In this document: piece after piece, positions 14,656-20,853 of the stretch
How the letters are laid out: every line of letters starts with the position of its first letter
Position numbering within the stretch: position 1 is the first letter of the stretch
IMG/VR virus record: IMGVR_UViG_3300049733_000392
Coordinates: 1-29,588 of that record
DNA length: 29,588 bases
Reading direction: 5' to 3' (one strand)
Origin: a virus
Program-made: the position numbers and the translations under genes
The notes under the pieces: generated by a model
Databases searched by the model: none
What the model was told of the DNA's origin: nothing
Seen by the model: only the letters and a program-made list of their open reading frames with translations

Positions 14656-15186
14656 TCATGCAGTTAGTTCTTGGTCTTCCAAATATGCGAAGAACTGATA
14701 CCAGACCTCCACCTTCGTTTGATCGTGATTCGTCTCACTCAAGGGAAACAACCCACCTTGACCAACAGCGTTGTACTGCCTCCACACGAATTTGTAGAGG
14801 ACGGCATCGACGTAATCGATGTCAAATACAGAATCACACTGCTCTTCAAGGCCGAGATTTCTCAAGAAATGCCAGAACCACCAGCTTACGGTGCGTCTTG
14901 CCTGAAACTCAGCTCTACGAGAGAGTGCAAGGAGCATCTCGAACACTGAACATTCGAAATGCTCCCAGCCTTCATCCCGTTCGAACCCTGACTCAAACAA
15001 GAATTCCTCTCGAAGCTCGATTCCATCCATGGCTCTGTTATCGTCTCCAACCAACAGCCAGACGTACTCAGTACTGAACAGGCGTCGAAACAATTTCCAG
15101 TATGTCGTGGATGGACTGTGAACTTCGAGGTATAGGACCTTTGCACAGAGCCAGTTGAAATATAGGTTTTCAAGCGGCTCGTCCAT
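14656..15186 (-). CDS. Conserved phage protein (176 aa)
   Basis: Called from ATG 15186 because AGGAG lies eight bases upstream and the preceding gene ends at 15191; the longer open frame upstream overlaps that gene. The product opens MDEPLENLYFNWLCAKV and is rich in Trp, Tyr and Phe, with motifs DDNRAMDGIELREEF, CSVFEMLLALSRRAEF and WFWHFLRNLGL. The stretch YNAVGQGGLFPL and an ending VEVWYQFFAYLEDQ complete it. I recall this family in phages of Firmicutes and Actinobacteria with no assigned role. It is soluble and helical and precedes the polymerase fusion by 12 bases. Confidence 0.8.
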   Translation of the reverse strand: MDEPLENLYFNWLCAKVLYLEVHSPSTTYWKLFRRLFSTEYVWLLVGDDNRAMDGIELREEFLFESGFERDEGWEHFECSVFEMLLALSRRAEFQARRTVSWWFWHFLRNLGLEEQCDSVFDIDYVDAVLYKFVWRQYNAVGQGGLFPLSETNHDQTKVEVWYQFFAYLEDQELTA

Positions 15187-15190
15187 GATC

Positions 15191-15982
15191 CTACTCCTGA
15201 CGGAACTTCCGAGGAGAGTGCTCATGCTTGACATCTGCCCTTCGAGCTCGCTCTTCAACCTGATTGCCCAAGACAATCATCTCGTACGAACCCGGATCTC
15301 TCAGTACCTCGTACTCTGCTTGCAGTCGCTCATTGCGAATATAGCAGACGTTGGCATCCTTTGATCCGTGTCCGAACTTGAGCTCCCCCACCACGGAGAC
15401 CCAGTCGTAAATTGGTACATCCTTCGAGTCGGTAAGGATCTTGTCGCCTTCGTACCAAGTCAACGTTGACTGGCTCTCCCACTCCATCTCATCCGCCATG
15501 AATTCGTCTATGTGAATCACATAAACAGATTGACGACGACGCTCGTTGAGTTCGATGGCGTAGTCCCATTCGTCTCCGGCTGTGTCGAAGACGTTTGTGA
15601 CAACTTTCGTGTCTGTGTCCGTCTCTTGTTCTGCTGTCTGGACGGCGTGCTCAACCTCCAAGAGCTCGGATGCAGCCTTTTCGACAACTCCCGTTCCGAG
15701 TCCCTTGACGCTTTCGAGGAATCGAAGTCCATTCTCCTTCAACTCCCTTGTGACCAAGGCTGCCTGCTGGATCTGCAGGTTGAATTCACGATCCTTCTCG
15801 GCTCGTTCGAAATCAAGCTCGAGTTGAACCTGATGTACCTCGGCGATCTCATCCTTGACTGTGCGAACCTTCTGTCTTGTGAGAAGAAGTCCGACGCCGA
15901 TTCCGAGTCCGACACCAGCCAGGAGACCGCCAGCAGCAGCTGTCCAACGGCTCTGACCCAGTTTGACGAGTGTTTCATTCAC
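15191..15982 (-). CDS. Conserved membrane-associated phage protein (263 aa)
   Basis: Starts at ATG 15982 after GAGGAGGGAAGGTGA. One hydrophobic segment (about 14-35, AAAGGLLAGVGLGIGVGLLL) anchors the N-terminus. Residues 40-125 form a long charged helix, possibly coiled coil (EVHQVQLELDFERAEKDREF and onward). The C-terminal part contains VYVIHIDEFM, TLTWYEGDKILTD, FGHGSKDANVCYIRN and LRDPGSYEMIVLG, a signature I recall from many Gram-positive phage proteins of unknown function. It ends HSPRKFRQ. It sits between a two-span membrane protein (286 aa) and a soluble conserved protein, with tight spacing. Confidence 0.82.
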   Translation of the reverse strand: MNETLVKLGQSRWTAAAGGLLAGVGLGIGVGLLLTRQKVRTVKDEIAEVHQVQLELDFERAEKDREFNLQIQQAALVTRELKENGLRFLESVKGLGTGVVEKAASELLEVEHAVQTAEQETDTDTKVVTNVFDTAGDEWDYAIELNERRRQSVYVIHIDEFMADEMEWESQSTLTWYEGDKILTDSKDVPIYDWVSVVGELKFGHGSKDANVCYIRNERLQAEYEVLRDPGSYEMIVLGNQVEERARRADVKHEHSPRKFRQE

Positions 15983-15991
15983 CTTCCCTCC

Positions 15992-16852
15992 TCAGATCTT
16001 GTTGATGATGACCCCGTCGACGTTGAAGTCGAGCAAGATCACCGGCTCATGACCGTTTACGAATTGGATTGACTGCGGATCGAAGATTCCGAAGTCGATG
16101 TAGTTGTCTCCCTCTCCGCCAAGGAGCCAACCAACAGACTGGCCAGCTACCGATCTGTTAATCCCCAAGGCGTCATACACCTCGTTGAGAAACACATGGC
16201 CTCTGGCCTGCAAGAGTTGATTGAAGTAGTTCTGCTGAACCTGAACAAATATCCGATTCCGTTCCGGATCCTTGTACCAATTCGCAGACCCCTGATCGAA
16301 GAAGCGAGCGTACGGAGACCACTTCGAAGGATCTGCGCTCTTGATCGTGAGCGCTCGACCTTTCTCGTCCGTCGTCTTCTCTTCGGTGACGCCGTAATAG
16401 AGCTCTCGCTCTTTGTCGACGCCGACCTCTGCACGGACCCGTTCACGGTATTCCATGTACGCCGTGTGCAGAGCAGAATATGCCAACGCAAGCGCCTGAT
16501 TGCGCTTGGCCAGCTGAACGTGTGAACACGTGAGAAGAGCAACCGAAGCTGCTCCGACACCGATCGCTGGTGAATATGCCTTCACCAAACGACCGGCGCT
16601 CCGGATGTACACATGGGCCACATCGCTACGAGTGACCTTTCCCTCCTGCTCCGGATCTCCGTCCTTCACAGTGTCGATGTCCTGCTGGATCTCGTCCAGC
16701 ATCTTCTCGACCTTGAGAGTTGCACGACACGCCAGCACCGCACTGCCGACGACACCAACGAGTCCGACACCGAACAGAATATGCGGGCTGTTCTGCTTGA
16801 GCGAGAGCTGAGTCCTACCCAAGGCAAGCGTCATTTTGTTTTTGATTGACAT
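15992..16852 (-). CDS. Two-span phage membrane protein, DUF6353-like (286 aa)
   Basis: The ATG overlaps the stop of the 212-aa gene as TGATG, with GAGGAGGT upstream. Two hydrophobic segments lie at about 24-43 and 93-111, with NSP (21-23) directly before the first. A helix AYMEYRERVRAEVG (131-144) follows, then a mixed C-terminal domain containing WSPYARFFDQGS, YFNQLLQARGHVFLNEVYDALG and VGWLLGG. It is paralogous to the 251-aa protein at 18214-18969: both have the NSP start, two spans, the Tyr-rich helix and a C-terminal VGW. I recall this as a phage family (DUF6353) without known function. Confidence 0.78.
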   Translation of the reverse strand: MSIKNKMTLALGRTQLSLKQNSPHILFGVGLVGVVGSAVLACRATLKVEKMLDEIQQDIDTVKDGDPEQEGKVTRSDVAHVYIRSAGRLVKAYSPAIGVGAASVALLTCSHVQLAKRNQALALAYSALHTAYMEYRERVRAEVGVDKERELYYGVTEEKTTDEKGRALTIKSADPSKWSPYARFFDQGSANWYKDPERNRIFVQVQQNYFNQLLQARGHVFLNEVYDALGINRSVAGQSVGWLLGGEGDNYIDFGIFDPQSIQFVNGHEPVILLDFNVDGVIINKI

Positions 16853-17490
16853 CAGACCTCCTCGGTCGGTGGCAGGTCGAGCAAATATCCATCACGGACT
16901 TGCCGCACCTCTGCTTGGTTGAGATACGTCCAGCCCCACTTGTTTTCGATGGGACTCACCGGCAGACCCATGAGCTGATGCAGGTCTGCAATGGACGCAA
17001 CTCCGTACTTCTCGATGATGTCCAACAGACGCTCGAGAACTGTTTCCGCCTCCTGCCTCGTGGACAGGACGTAATCGTTGGTCTCACGCCGCACCTGACG
17101 GTACGAGTGACGCTGATCCGGCAAGGCTGGACGTCCGTATCGAGGGTCGTCATACCTGGATGGTCCTGAGAGCGTGAACCTGGACCTGTAGTCCGTGTAC
17201 TGTGATGGACGCCGAGCACGAACCGTCTCTCCGTAGACGAGACGCTCCAGACCTCTGCTTCCGCTGTCGAAGACCATGTTGCGAAGGCCCGGCAGAAGCA
17301 CGTCCCTTGCAACGAAACTGAGAGCTGACTTGAACTCTCCGCCGAAGAAAATGGCTCGGACCTTGTGTCCGAATGACCGTTCCCTCTTGATCACCTCTCC
17401 GGTGACAACAGGTTCGATCTCCTTCTTCTTTTCTTCTTTGTCGGCCTCTTCCTTGGCCTTCTTGCTGTTGCCTGCATAATCCATACTCAT
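16852..17490 (-). CDS. Conserved phage protein with charged linker (212 aa)
   Basis: Starts at ATG 17490 with AAAGGAGCC upstream, inside the end of the previous gene. The first 35 residues are strongly charged (EEADKEEKKKEIE). Residues about 50-75 are a mixed helical segment with hydrophobic character (ALSFVARDVLLPGLRNMVF), then a basic, Tyr/Arg/Ser-rich disordered stretch (about 95-130). The C-terminal domain has LSTRQEAETVLERLLDIIEKYG, ADLHQLMGLP and NKWGWTYLNQAEVRQV, ending RDGYLLDLPP. I recall the same architecture in phages of Firmicutes and Actinobacteria; its function is unknown. Confidence 0.8.
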   Translation of the reverse strand: MSMDYAGNSKKAKEEADKEEKKKEIEPVVTGEVIKRERSFGHKVRAIFFGGEFKSALSFVARDVLLPGLRNMVFDSGSRGLERLVYGETVRARRPSQYTDYRSRFTLSGPSRYDDPRYGRPALPDQRHSYRQVRRETNDYVLSTRQEAETVLERLLDIIEKYGVASIADLHQLMGLPVSPIENKWGWTYLNQAEVRQVRDGYLLDLPPTEEV

Positions 17491-17493
17491 TGG

Positions 17494-17913
17494 TCAGGCT
17501 CCTTTCACTGGTGGTGGAAGTTGTGCAGCATCGATTCGCTTGATTTCGTCCTGCATGTCTTTGGGGAGAATGCCCTGGATGAACGTCGACATTGTTGTCT
17601 CGTTCGTGGCGAGTTGGATGAACAGTTCGTCGAACGCAGCCGACTGTTCGAAATCCTCTCGCAGTTGATCGTTCTTGATGAACCGTTTGCCGTCATCGGA
17701 CTTCTGTCCGTACGCCATCAACACGATCTGCTTGAAAAGTTTGATGAGCGCCTTGTGATCCTCCGTTTTGACGATCGTTCGGATGAACTCGTCCAGTCCG
17801 CCCTTTTCGACGTACTCCAATTCCACGATCTCAGCCCGTGTGAGGTTGAAGTAGAAGGTGTCCGTCTGTTCGTCACCGTTGAAGTCGGTGTATTTGATGT
17901 CTCGCTTAAGCAT
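17494..17913 (-). CDS. Phage protein resembling tail assembly chaperones (139 aa)
   Basis: Called from ATG 17913 (RBS AAGGAAAG); the open frame extends upstream, but that part is the terminator region. Residues 1-25 read MLKRDIKYTDFNGDEQTDTF in part, followed by FNLTRAEIVELE. The rest has KALIKLFKQIVLMAYGQKSDDGKRFIK and AFDELFIQLATNE. The order 'KxxIxYTDxNG...DxFYFNLTxAE' followed by 'YGxKSxDGxRFxK' is a pattern I remember from small phage proteins often labelled tail assembly chaperones. It is far from the tape measure gene, so the role is uncertain. It opens a block of overlapping genes after the 58-aa cassette terminator. Confidence 0.75.
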   Translation of the reverse strand: MLKRDIKYTDFNGDEQTDTFYFNLTRAEIVELEYVEKGGLDEFIRTIVKTEDHKALIKLFKQIVLMAYGQKSDDGKRFIKNDQLREDFEQSAAFDELFIQLATNETTMSTFIQGILPKDMQDEIKRIDAAQLPPPVKGA

Positions 17914-17948
17914 GTGACTTTCCTTGTCTGGTGAAAGAGAAAAGAAGA

Positions 17949-17965
17949 GAGCGCTTGTGGCGCTC
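17949..17965 (-). terminator. Terminator after the 58-aa gene
   Basis: Minus-strand GAGCGC / CACAA loop / GCGCTC, followed by TCTTCTTTTCTCTTT. The loop matches those of several other cassette terminators. Confidence 0.75.
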
Positions 17966-17985
17966 CCCTCTTGTTGGATCACTGA

Positions 17986-18162
17986 TCACTCAGTAATGCC
18001 CTTGTTCCGGTAGTTCCTGATCGCCGACAGTCCTCTCAGGTAGCCCTGCTCAGCACCCTTGCTTGCCACCATGCCTGCTAGTGCGCAGACGACGGTGATC
18101 GCAACGGTGTGAGCGATGACGCCCTTCGTTGAATTGCTGTCGAACAGTTCGTTCCGATCCAT
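17986..18162 (-). CDS. Small single-span membrane protein (58 aa)
   Basis: Starts at ATG 18162 after AAGGAGAATGTA. One hydrophobic segment (about 15-33, VIAHTVAITVVCALAGMVA) separates a short polar N-terminus from a basic C-terminus (LRGLSAIRNYRNKG). It is the only gene between shared promoter copy 3 and the terminator at 17949-17965, thus a complete one-gene cassette. The family is unknown to me. Small size, one span and a basic tail are shared with the other cassette proteins. Confidence 0.7.
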   Translation of the reverse strand: MDRNELFDSNSTKGVIAHTVAITVVCALAGMVASKGAEQGYLRGLSAIRNYRNKGITE

Positions 18163-18187
18163 TACATTCTCCTTGTTTGGTTCTCCT

Positions 18188-18212
18188 ATTATAGGGTGTG
18201 TAAATCTTGCGA
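18188..18212 (-). promoter_or_regulatory. Shared promoter, copy 3
   Basis: Minus-strand TCGCA (18208-18212), 14 nt, TATAAT (18188-18193). It begins right after the stop of the 251-aa gene at 18214 and drives the 58-aa gene. Confidence 0.78.
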
Positions 18213-18213
18213 C

Positions 18214-18969
18214 TTACTTCAGGAGACCCTCATAGAGAGGTCTGTAATAGTTGTACTCGAATGCAAGACACGGTCTTCCGTCCTCTGTCAGGACCGTTGA
18301 GAAGTGCAATTCGAGCAGTTTGTCGGACACCCACCCAACGTCCGCAGAGAACTGAGTGGGTTGCAGTCCGAGAAGGTAGTACAACTCGTCCATCGAGCAA
18401 GTATCCTGTTGGAGAAGCTGCTCATTGAGTTTGTTCACCGCCTTCCGCAAGCTCTCCATATCGCTGGTGAAGTATCGCCCTGTGTAGAGCTCGCAGCAGA
18501 GCACGTTCCCTGGCCCTGAAATCAGCATCGGAGGATTTGCGTGGACTTTGTCTTCGGCCAACTTGGCCCGGATAGCGGCTTCCTTCTTCTCCCCGATCTC
18601 CTCGATGACCTTCTCCTTGTACTCGGAATAAGCACGCTCGGTTAGCGCAAACGCAGCCTGTGCGGCGATTGCACGGTTGTGTCCGATACGTGTCGTCCCG
18701 ATAACGCAAGTAGAGGTCAAGACTACGGCAACAGCCGGCGGAATATAGCACTTCCATACCAACTTTGCGTGACGCTTGCGCCTGTCCTTCGGAAACTCCG
18801 CCGGTCCTCCTGGATGCCGGTTGTAGTCCGCCATGCGGATGATCTTGTCCGCCTTGAGTGCTGCTTTTCCCGACAAATATGCCGTTGCCAGGACTCCAAT
18901 CACAGATGCGCCTGTGAGCAGCGTTGGAGAGTTGTGACGTACGCTCCTGATGATCGGGTCGAGCTTCAA
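18214..18969 (-). CDS. Two-span phage membrane protein, DUF6353-like (251 aa, TTG start)
   Basis: The best start is TTG 18969, whose first three bases overlap the stop of the 42-aa gene (TTGA), with GAGGT just upstream. The earlier in-frame ATG at 19086 would read across the 42-aa gene and is unlikely. Features: NSP (13-15), spans at about 16-34 and 75-92, a helix ERAYSEYKEKVIEEIG (111-126) and a C-terminal domain with YFTSDMESLRKAVNKLNEQ, DELYYLLGLQP and VGWV. It is a paralogue of the 286-aa protein. It is cotranscribed with the 42-aa gene from promoter copy 4, and promoter copy 3 begins one base past its stop. Confidence 0.75.
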   Translation of the reverse strand: MKLDPIIRSVRHNSPTLLTGASVIGVLATAYLSGKAALKADKIIRMADYNRHPGGPAEFPKDRRKRHAKLVWKCYIPPAVAVVLTSTCVIGTTRIGHNRAIAAQAAFALTERAYSEYKEKVIEEIGEKKEAAIRAKLAEDKVHANPPMLISGPGNVLCCELYTGRYFTSDMESLRKAVNKLNEQLLQQDTCSMDELYYLLGLQPTQFSADVGWVSDKLLELHFSTVLTEDGRPCLAFEYNYYRPLYEGLLK

Positions 18970-19094
18970 CGGTACCTCATTTCCCGAACGAAGACCCAGA
19001 TGAGCCAGAGGCCGCAGGTGAACAGCGTCATGAAGCAGTCTCCCATGAAGTGGAAAAAGCCATAGCGACGCCGATATGGGTAACAATCTCTCAT
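18966..19094 (-). CDS. Small membrane protein (42 aa)
   Basis: MRDCYPYRRRYGFFHFMGDC is followed by a hydrophobic segment (about 20-36, FMTLFTCGLWLIWVFV) and a short basic end. GGAG lies eight bases before the ATG. Similar short RRRYG... membrane proteins occur in actinophages, as far as I recall. The stop overlaps the TTG start of the two-span protein, so it is translated together with it. It comes after a leader with terminator-like hairpin and two 17-bp repeats. Confidence 0.7.
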   Translation of the reverse strand: MRDCYPYRRRYGFFHFMGDCFMTLFTCGLWLIWVFVREMRYR

Positions 19095-19174
19095 GTCATT
19101 ACTCCTTTGCTTTCGACAGAGAAATAAAGAGAGCACTTGTGGTACTCTCTTTTGCCTTCCTGAGAAGTAGCCAT
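19091..19174 (-). CDS. Possible 27-aa leader peptide
   Basis: Open frame from ATG 19174 with GGGGGTG six bases upstream, ending in TGA that overlaps the start of the 42-aa gene (ATGA). Its middle crosses the hairpin at 19126-19153. The overlap and hairpin suggest a leader-peptide arrangement, but an open frame of this length is easily chance. Confidence 0.35.
   Translation of the reverse strand: MATSQEGKREYHKCSLYFSVESKGVMT
19126..19153 (-). terminator. Terminator-like hairpin in the 42-aa gene leader
   Basis: Minus-strand stem of 11 pairs (AAAGAGAGTAC / GTGCTCTCTTT with one G-T), CACAA loop, then ATTTCTCTG. It lies between promoter copy 4 and the 42-aa gene, so it would act as an attenuator rather than an end of gene. 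Confidence 0.6.
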
Positions 19175-19182
19175 TTGTTGCA

Positions 19183-19226
19183 CCCCCGTTTCCGTAAGAT
19201 GCAACTAAGCCCCCGTTTCCGTAAGA
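19183..19226. repeat. Two 17-bp direct repeats in the leader
   Basis: Identical CCCCCGTTTCCGTAAGA copies at 19183-19199 and 19210-19226, 27 bases apart, in the leader downstream of promoter copy 4. On the minus strand they end in GGGGG; the one nearer the start may serve as ribosome-binding site of the 27-aa frame. Confidence 0.8.
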
Positions 19227-19244
19227 CCGTTATGGCTTCCTCTC

Positions 19245-19269
19245 ATTATAGGCGTTGTAAATCTTGCGA
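19245..19269 (-). promoter_or_regulatory. Shared promoter, copy 4
   Basis: Minus-strand TCGCA (19265-19269), 14 nt, TATAAT (19245-19250), immediately beyond the stop of the 154-aa gene. It drives the leader, the 42-aa gene and the 251-aa gene. Confidence 0.78.
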
Positions 19270-19270
19270 C

Positions 19271-19735
19271 CTAGGAATGAATCCCGATTCGCTCGAAGAC
19301 CCGGTCTCCAGGAAGAGACCGTCCATGATTGATGTGCTTCGAGAAAGTCGAAGGATCTACGCCTGCATCTCGAGCCGCGGCTGCTTGGCTCAACCAGTAG
19401 TTGTCGGTTCCGACTTCACGGGTGATGTAGCTGAGCGCATCGTTGCCGATGTTGTTCGTGGTGATGTTGTTCGTCGTGTTGTTGATCGTCGGGTTGATGA
19501 TGTCCCGCCCAGCGTTCAACGCTGCGTTCTGCGTTCCGCCCTCGACCAAAGCCGTATTCACAGCTGACACGTGTCCGAAATGACGACCCACCTCGAAAAT
19601 CGCAATGGCAAGTGCTGTGCCACCGCCGACGGCGTACGCCCGCTTGTTCCGTGAAACGTGGCCTGACACCTTCTTCACGGCTTGGTTCTCCTCAACATTC
19701 TTCTTGAGGCGCTCCCATCTGTCTCTCATGGTCAT
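19271..19735 (-). CDS. Membrane-anchored protein with HTH-like C-terminus (154 aa)
   Basis: Starts at ATG 19735 with AAAGGAGAAATC upstream. KVSGHVSRNKRAY (22-34) leads into a span (about 33-49), matching the anchor motif of the 96-aa and 124-aa proteins. An Asn/Thr-rich low-complexity stretch lies at 79-98 (INNTTNNITTNNIG). The C-terminal part (about 100-154) contains WLSQAAAARDAGVDPSTFSKHI, an HTH-like helix-turn-helix pattern. It is driven by promoter copy 5 through a leader with two hairpins. Membrane-tethered nucleic-acid binding is plausible but unproven. Confidence 0.75.
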   Translation of the reverse strand: MTMRDRWERLKKNVEENQAVKKVSGHVSRNKRAYAVGGGTALAIAIFEVGRHFGHVSAVNTALVEGGTQNAALNAGRDIINPTINNTTNNITTNNIGNDALSYITREVGTDNYWLSQAAAARDAGVDPSTFSKHINHGRSLPGDRVFERIGIHS

Positions 19736-19768
19736 GATTTCTCCTTTGTAGTTAGTTGACCTGGGTGA

Positions 19769-19814
19769 GAAAAAAAAGAGGCTAGGAAACTCGGCCCATC
19801 GAAAACCGAGTTCC
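19769..19814 (-). terminator. Terminator-like hairpin ahead of the 154-aa gene
   Basis: Minus-strand stem AACTCGG / CCGAGTT with a 12-base loop, then TTTTTTTT after a short spacer. It lies between promoter copy 5 and the 154-aa gene start, so it should act as an attenuator. Confidence 0.55.
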
Positions 19815-19820
19815 AGGTGG

Positions 19821-19839
19821 GTAGGGATCTTCTCCCTAC
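19821..19839 (-). other. Leader stem-loop, seven-pair perfect stem
   Basis: GTAGGGA / TCCCTAC around GAAGA on the minus strand, seven bases before the terminator-like hairpin. It could compete with or assist that hairpin. Confidence 0.55.
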
Positions 19840-19863
19840 ACTTTCGTGTCTCACCTTCCTCTC

Positions 19864-19888
19864 ATTATAGGACGTGTAAATCTTGCGA
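19864..19888 (-). promoter_or_regulatory. Shared promoter, copy 5
   Basis: Minus-strand TCGCA (19884-19888), 14 nt, TATAAT (19864-19869), adjacent to the stop of the 77-aa gene. It drives the 154-aa gene. Confidence 0.78.
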
Positions 19889-19891
19889 CCC

Positions 19892-20125
19892 CTAGGAAAC
19901 GATCTGGATGAACTGCATTTCCTCCTTGACCATCGCCTTGATTTGTTCCGCCGTTAGATGCTCCTGTGACGCCCGCACAAGAATATCGCCCATCGCATTA
20001 GCCATCAGAGGCTGCGTTGCGATGATCTTCCGCCTTACCGACCTGTGGTACCACTTCGCCCCAATGACGAATCCAGTGGCAAATATGAGAATGCCACCGC
20101 CAACTATCAACGCTTCTTCTCCCAC
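19892..20125 (-). CDS. Small single-span membrane protein (77 aa, GTG start)
   Basis: The start codon is GTG at 20125, preceded by AAAGGATCAGGAACG, and it overlaps the end of the 45-aa gene by 19 bases. A hydrophobic N-terminal segment (about 6-23, LIVGGGILIFATGFVIGA) is followed by a basic turn (KWYHRSVRRK) and a helical tail with SQEHLTAEQIKAMVKEE. It has no obvious relative that I recall. It is the last gene of the unit begun by the 56-aa gene and precedes promoter copy 5. Confidence 0.7.
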   Translation of the reverse strand: MGEEALIVGGGILIFATGFVIGAKWYHRSVRRKIIATQPLMANAMGDILVRASQEHLTAEQIKAMVKEEMQFIQIVS

Positions 20126-20244
20126 CGTTCCTGATCCTTTCTTCTCTTGTTTTCTGTTTGGATCTTGAAGACTTCCCAGGCGACGTCGATGATCAACAGC
20201 CCGGCTAGGACGACAACAAGAAATTCCATTGCATCAGCACTCAT
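20107..20244 (-). CDS. Small single-span membrane protein (45 aa)
   Basis: Starts at ATG 20244 after GGAGGAACA. It has a hydrophobic segment (about 6-24, MEFLVVVLAGLLIIDVAWEV) and a strongly basic, charged tail (KRRKDQERWEKKR). It overlaps the 77-aa gene. No shared promoter lies directly before it; a terminator at 20264-20287 separates it from the 56-aa gene, so it probably depends on readthrough or a weaker promoter. Confidence 0.68.
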   Translation of the reverse strand: MSADAMEFLVVVLAGLLIIDVAWEVFKIQTENKRRKDQERWEKKR

Positions 20245-20263
20245 TGTTCCTCCAGGGAAAAGA

Positions 20264-20287
20264 TCAAAGCACTTGTGTGTGCTTTGA
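20264..20287 (-). terminator. Terminator after the 56-aa gene
   Basis: Minus-strand TCAAAGCAC / ACACAA loop / GTGCTTTGA, nine perfect pairs, then TCTTTTCCC. No promoter copy follows it, unlike the other terminators of this family. Confidence 0.78.
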
Positions 20288-20295
20288 CCGTAGAG

Positions 20296-20466
20296 TCATT
20301 TGTTGACTCGGTAATTGACCTGCTTGGCGTAAGCCCGACGGCCCTGCGCTGCGCTCAATGCATCGATCAGCTTCGCTGCGGCAACAACCGCAACGGAGCA
20401 GACTGCAATGACCTCAACGGGGTGCTCCTCGAACTTCTTCTTCAAGTTGGCCCATCCCTTTTTCAT
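20296..20466 (-). CDS. Small single-span membrane protein (56 aa)
   Basis: Called from ATG 20466, which is preceded by AGGAGGTATTGAA; the open frame extends upstream through the promoter but not in a way that makes sense. MKKGWANLKKKFEEHP is followed by a span (about 17-35, VEVIAVCSVAVVAAAKLID) and an Ala/Arg-rich tail. It is a one-gene cassette: promoter copy 6 before it and the terminator at 20264-20287 after it. The ribosome-binding site lies within the bases just after the -10 of the promoter, so the mRNA may start at or after it. Confidence 0.7.
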   Translation of the reverse strand: MKKGWANLKKKFEEHPVEVIAVCSVAVVAAAKLIDALSAAQGRRAYAKQVNYRVNK

Positions 20467-20479
20467 TTCAATACCTCCT

Positions 20480-20504
20480 ATTATAGGGGTTGTAGATCTT
20501 GCGA
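20480..20504 (-). promoter_or_regulatory. Shared promoter, copy 6
   Basis: Minus-strand TCGCA (20500-20504), 14 nt, TATAAT (20480-20485), preceded directly by the TTTTTT of the terminator at 20510-20531. It drives the 56-aa gene. Confidence 0.8.
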
Positions 20505-20509
20505 AAAAA

Positions 20510-20531
20510 CCAAAGCACTTGTGTGCCTTGG
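20510..20531 (-). terminator. Terminator after the 72-aa gene
   Basis: Minus-strand CCAAGGCAC / ACAA loop / GTGCTTTGG (one G-T pair), then TTTTTT, which merges with promoter copy 6. Confidence 0.8.
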
Positions 20532-20539
20532 CTTTGAGT

Positions 20540-20758
20540 TCAGCTTTCAAATGCCGCCGAATTGGCGACCATGAAACGTCCGTCTTCAGATGCCCAACCT
20601 CCGGTTGGTTCGTCCATCAACCGCTGGAGCTGGTCGTTGGTCATCGTGAAGATGTGCTGCCGCTTGTTTACGACAATCATCGTCCCAATGATTCCAACGC
20701 CAACGCCGACGGCCACTGGGGCCCAACGCTTGGCGATTCTCTGAATCTTGTCTTTCAT
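20540..20758 (-). CDS. Small single-span membrane protein (72 aa)
   Basis: Starts at ATG 20758 after AAGGAGAAGTC. A short basic N-terminus (MKDKIQRIAKRWAP) precedes the span (about 15-30, VAVGVGVGIIGTMIVV). The C-terminal part (IFTMTNDQLQRLMDEP ... SEDGRFMVANS) is soluble and polar. It is a one-gene cassette between promoter copy 7 and the terminator at 20510-20531. No known family comes to mind. Confidence 0.72.
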   Translation of the reverse strand: MKDKIQRIAKRWAPVAVGVGVGIIGTMIVVNKRQHIFTMTNDQLQRLMDEPTGGWASEDGRFMVANSAAFES

Positions 20759-20792
20759 GACTTCTCCTTCTTATGGTTTGAGTTCTTTCCTC

Positions 20793-20817
20793 ATTATAGG
20801 AGGTGTGAAAGTTGCGA
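20793..20817 (-). promoter_or_regulatory. Shared promoter, copy 7
   Basis: Minus-strand TCGCA (20813-20817), 14 nt, TATAAT (20793-20798). It drives the 72-aa gene and follows the terminator of the 54-aa gene. Confidence 0.78.
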
Positions 20818-20824
20818 GAAAAAA

Positions 20825-20846
20825 CCAAAGCACTTGCGTACTTTGG
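20825..20846 (-). terminator. Terminator after the 54-aa gene
   Basis: Minus-strand CCAAAGTAC / GCAA loop / GTGCTTTGG with one G-T pair, then TTTTTTC; the run leads into promoter copy 7. Confidence 0.78.
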
Positions 20847-20853
20847 CTTTGGT

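Noticed and set aside
19743-19856. A 38-codon GTG-started frame across the leader of the 154-aa gene, ending in ATGA overlap
   Set aside because: The only start lies directly on the purine-rich stretch with no room for a ribosome-binding site; a frame of this length is likely by chance.
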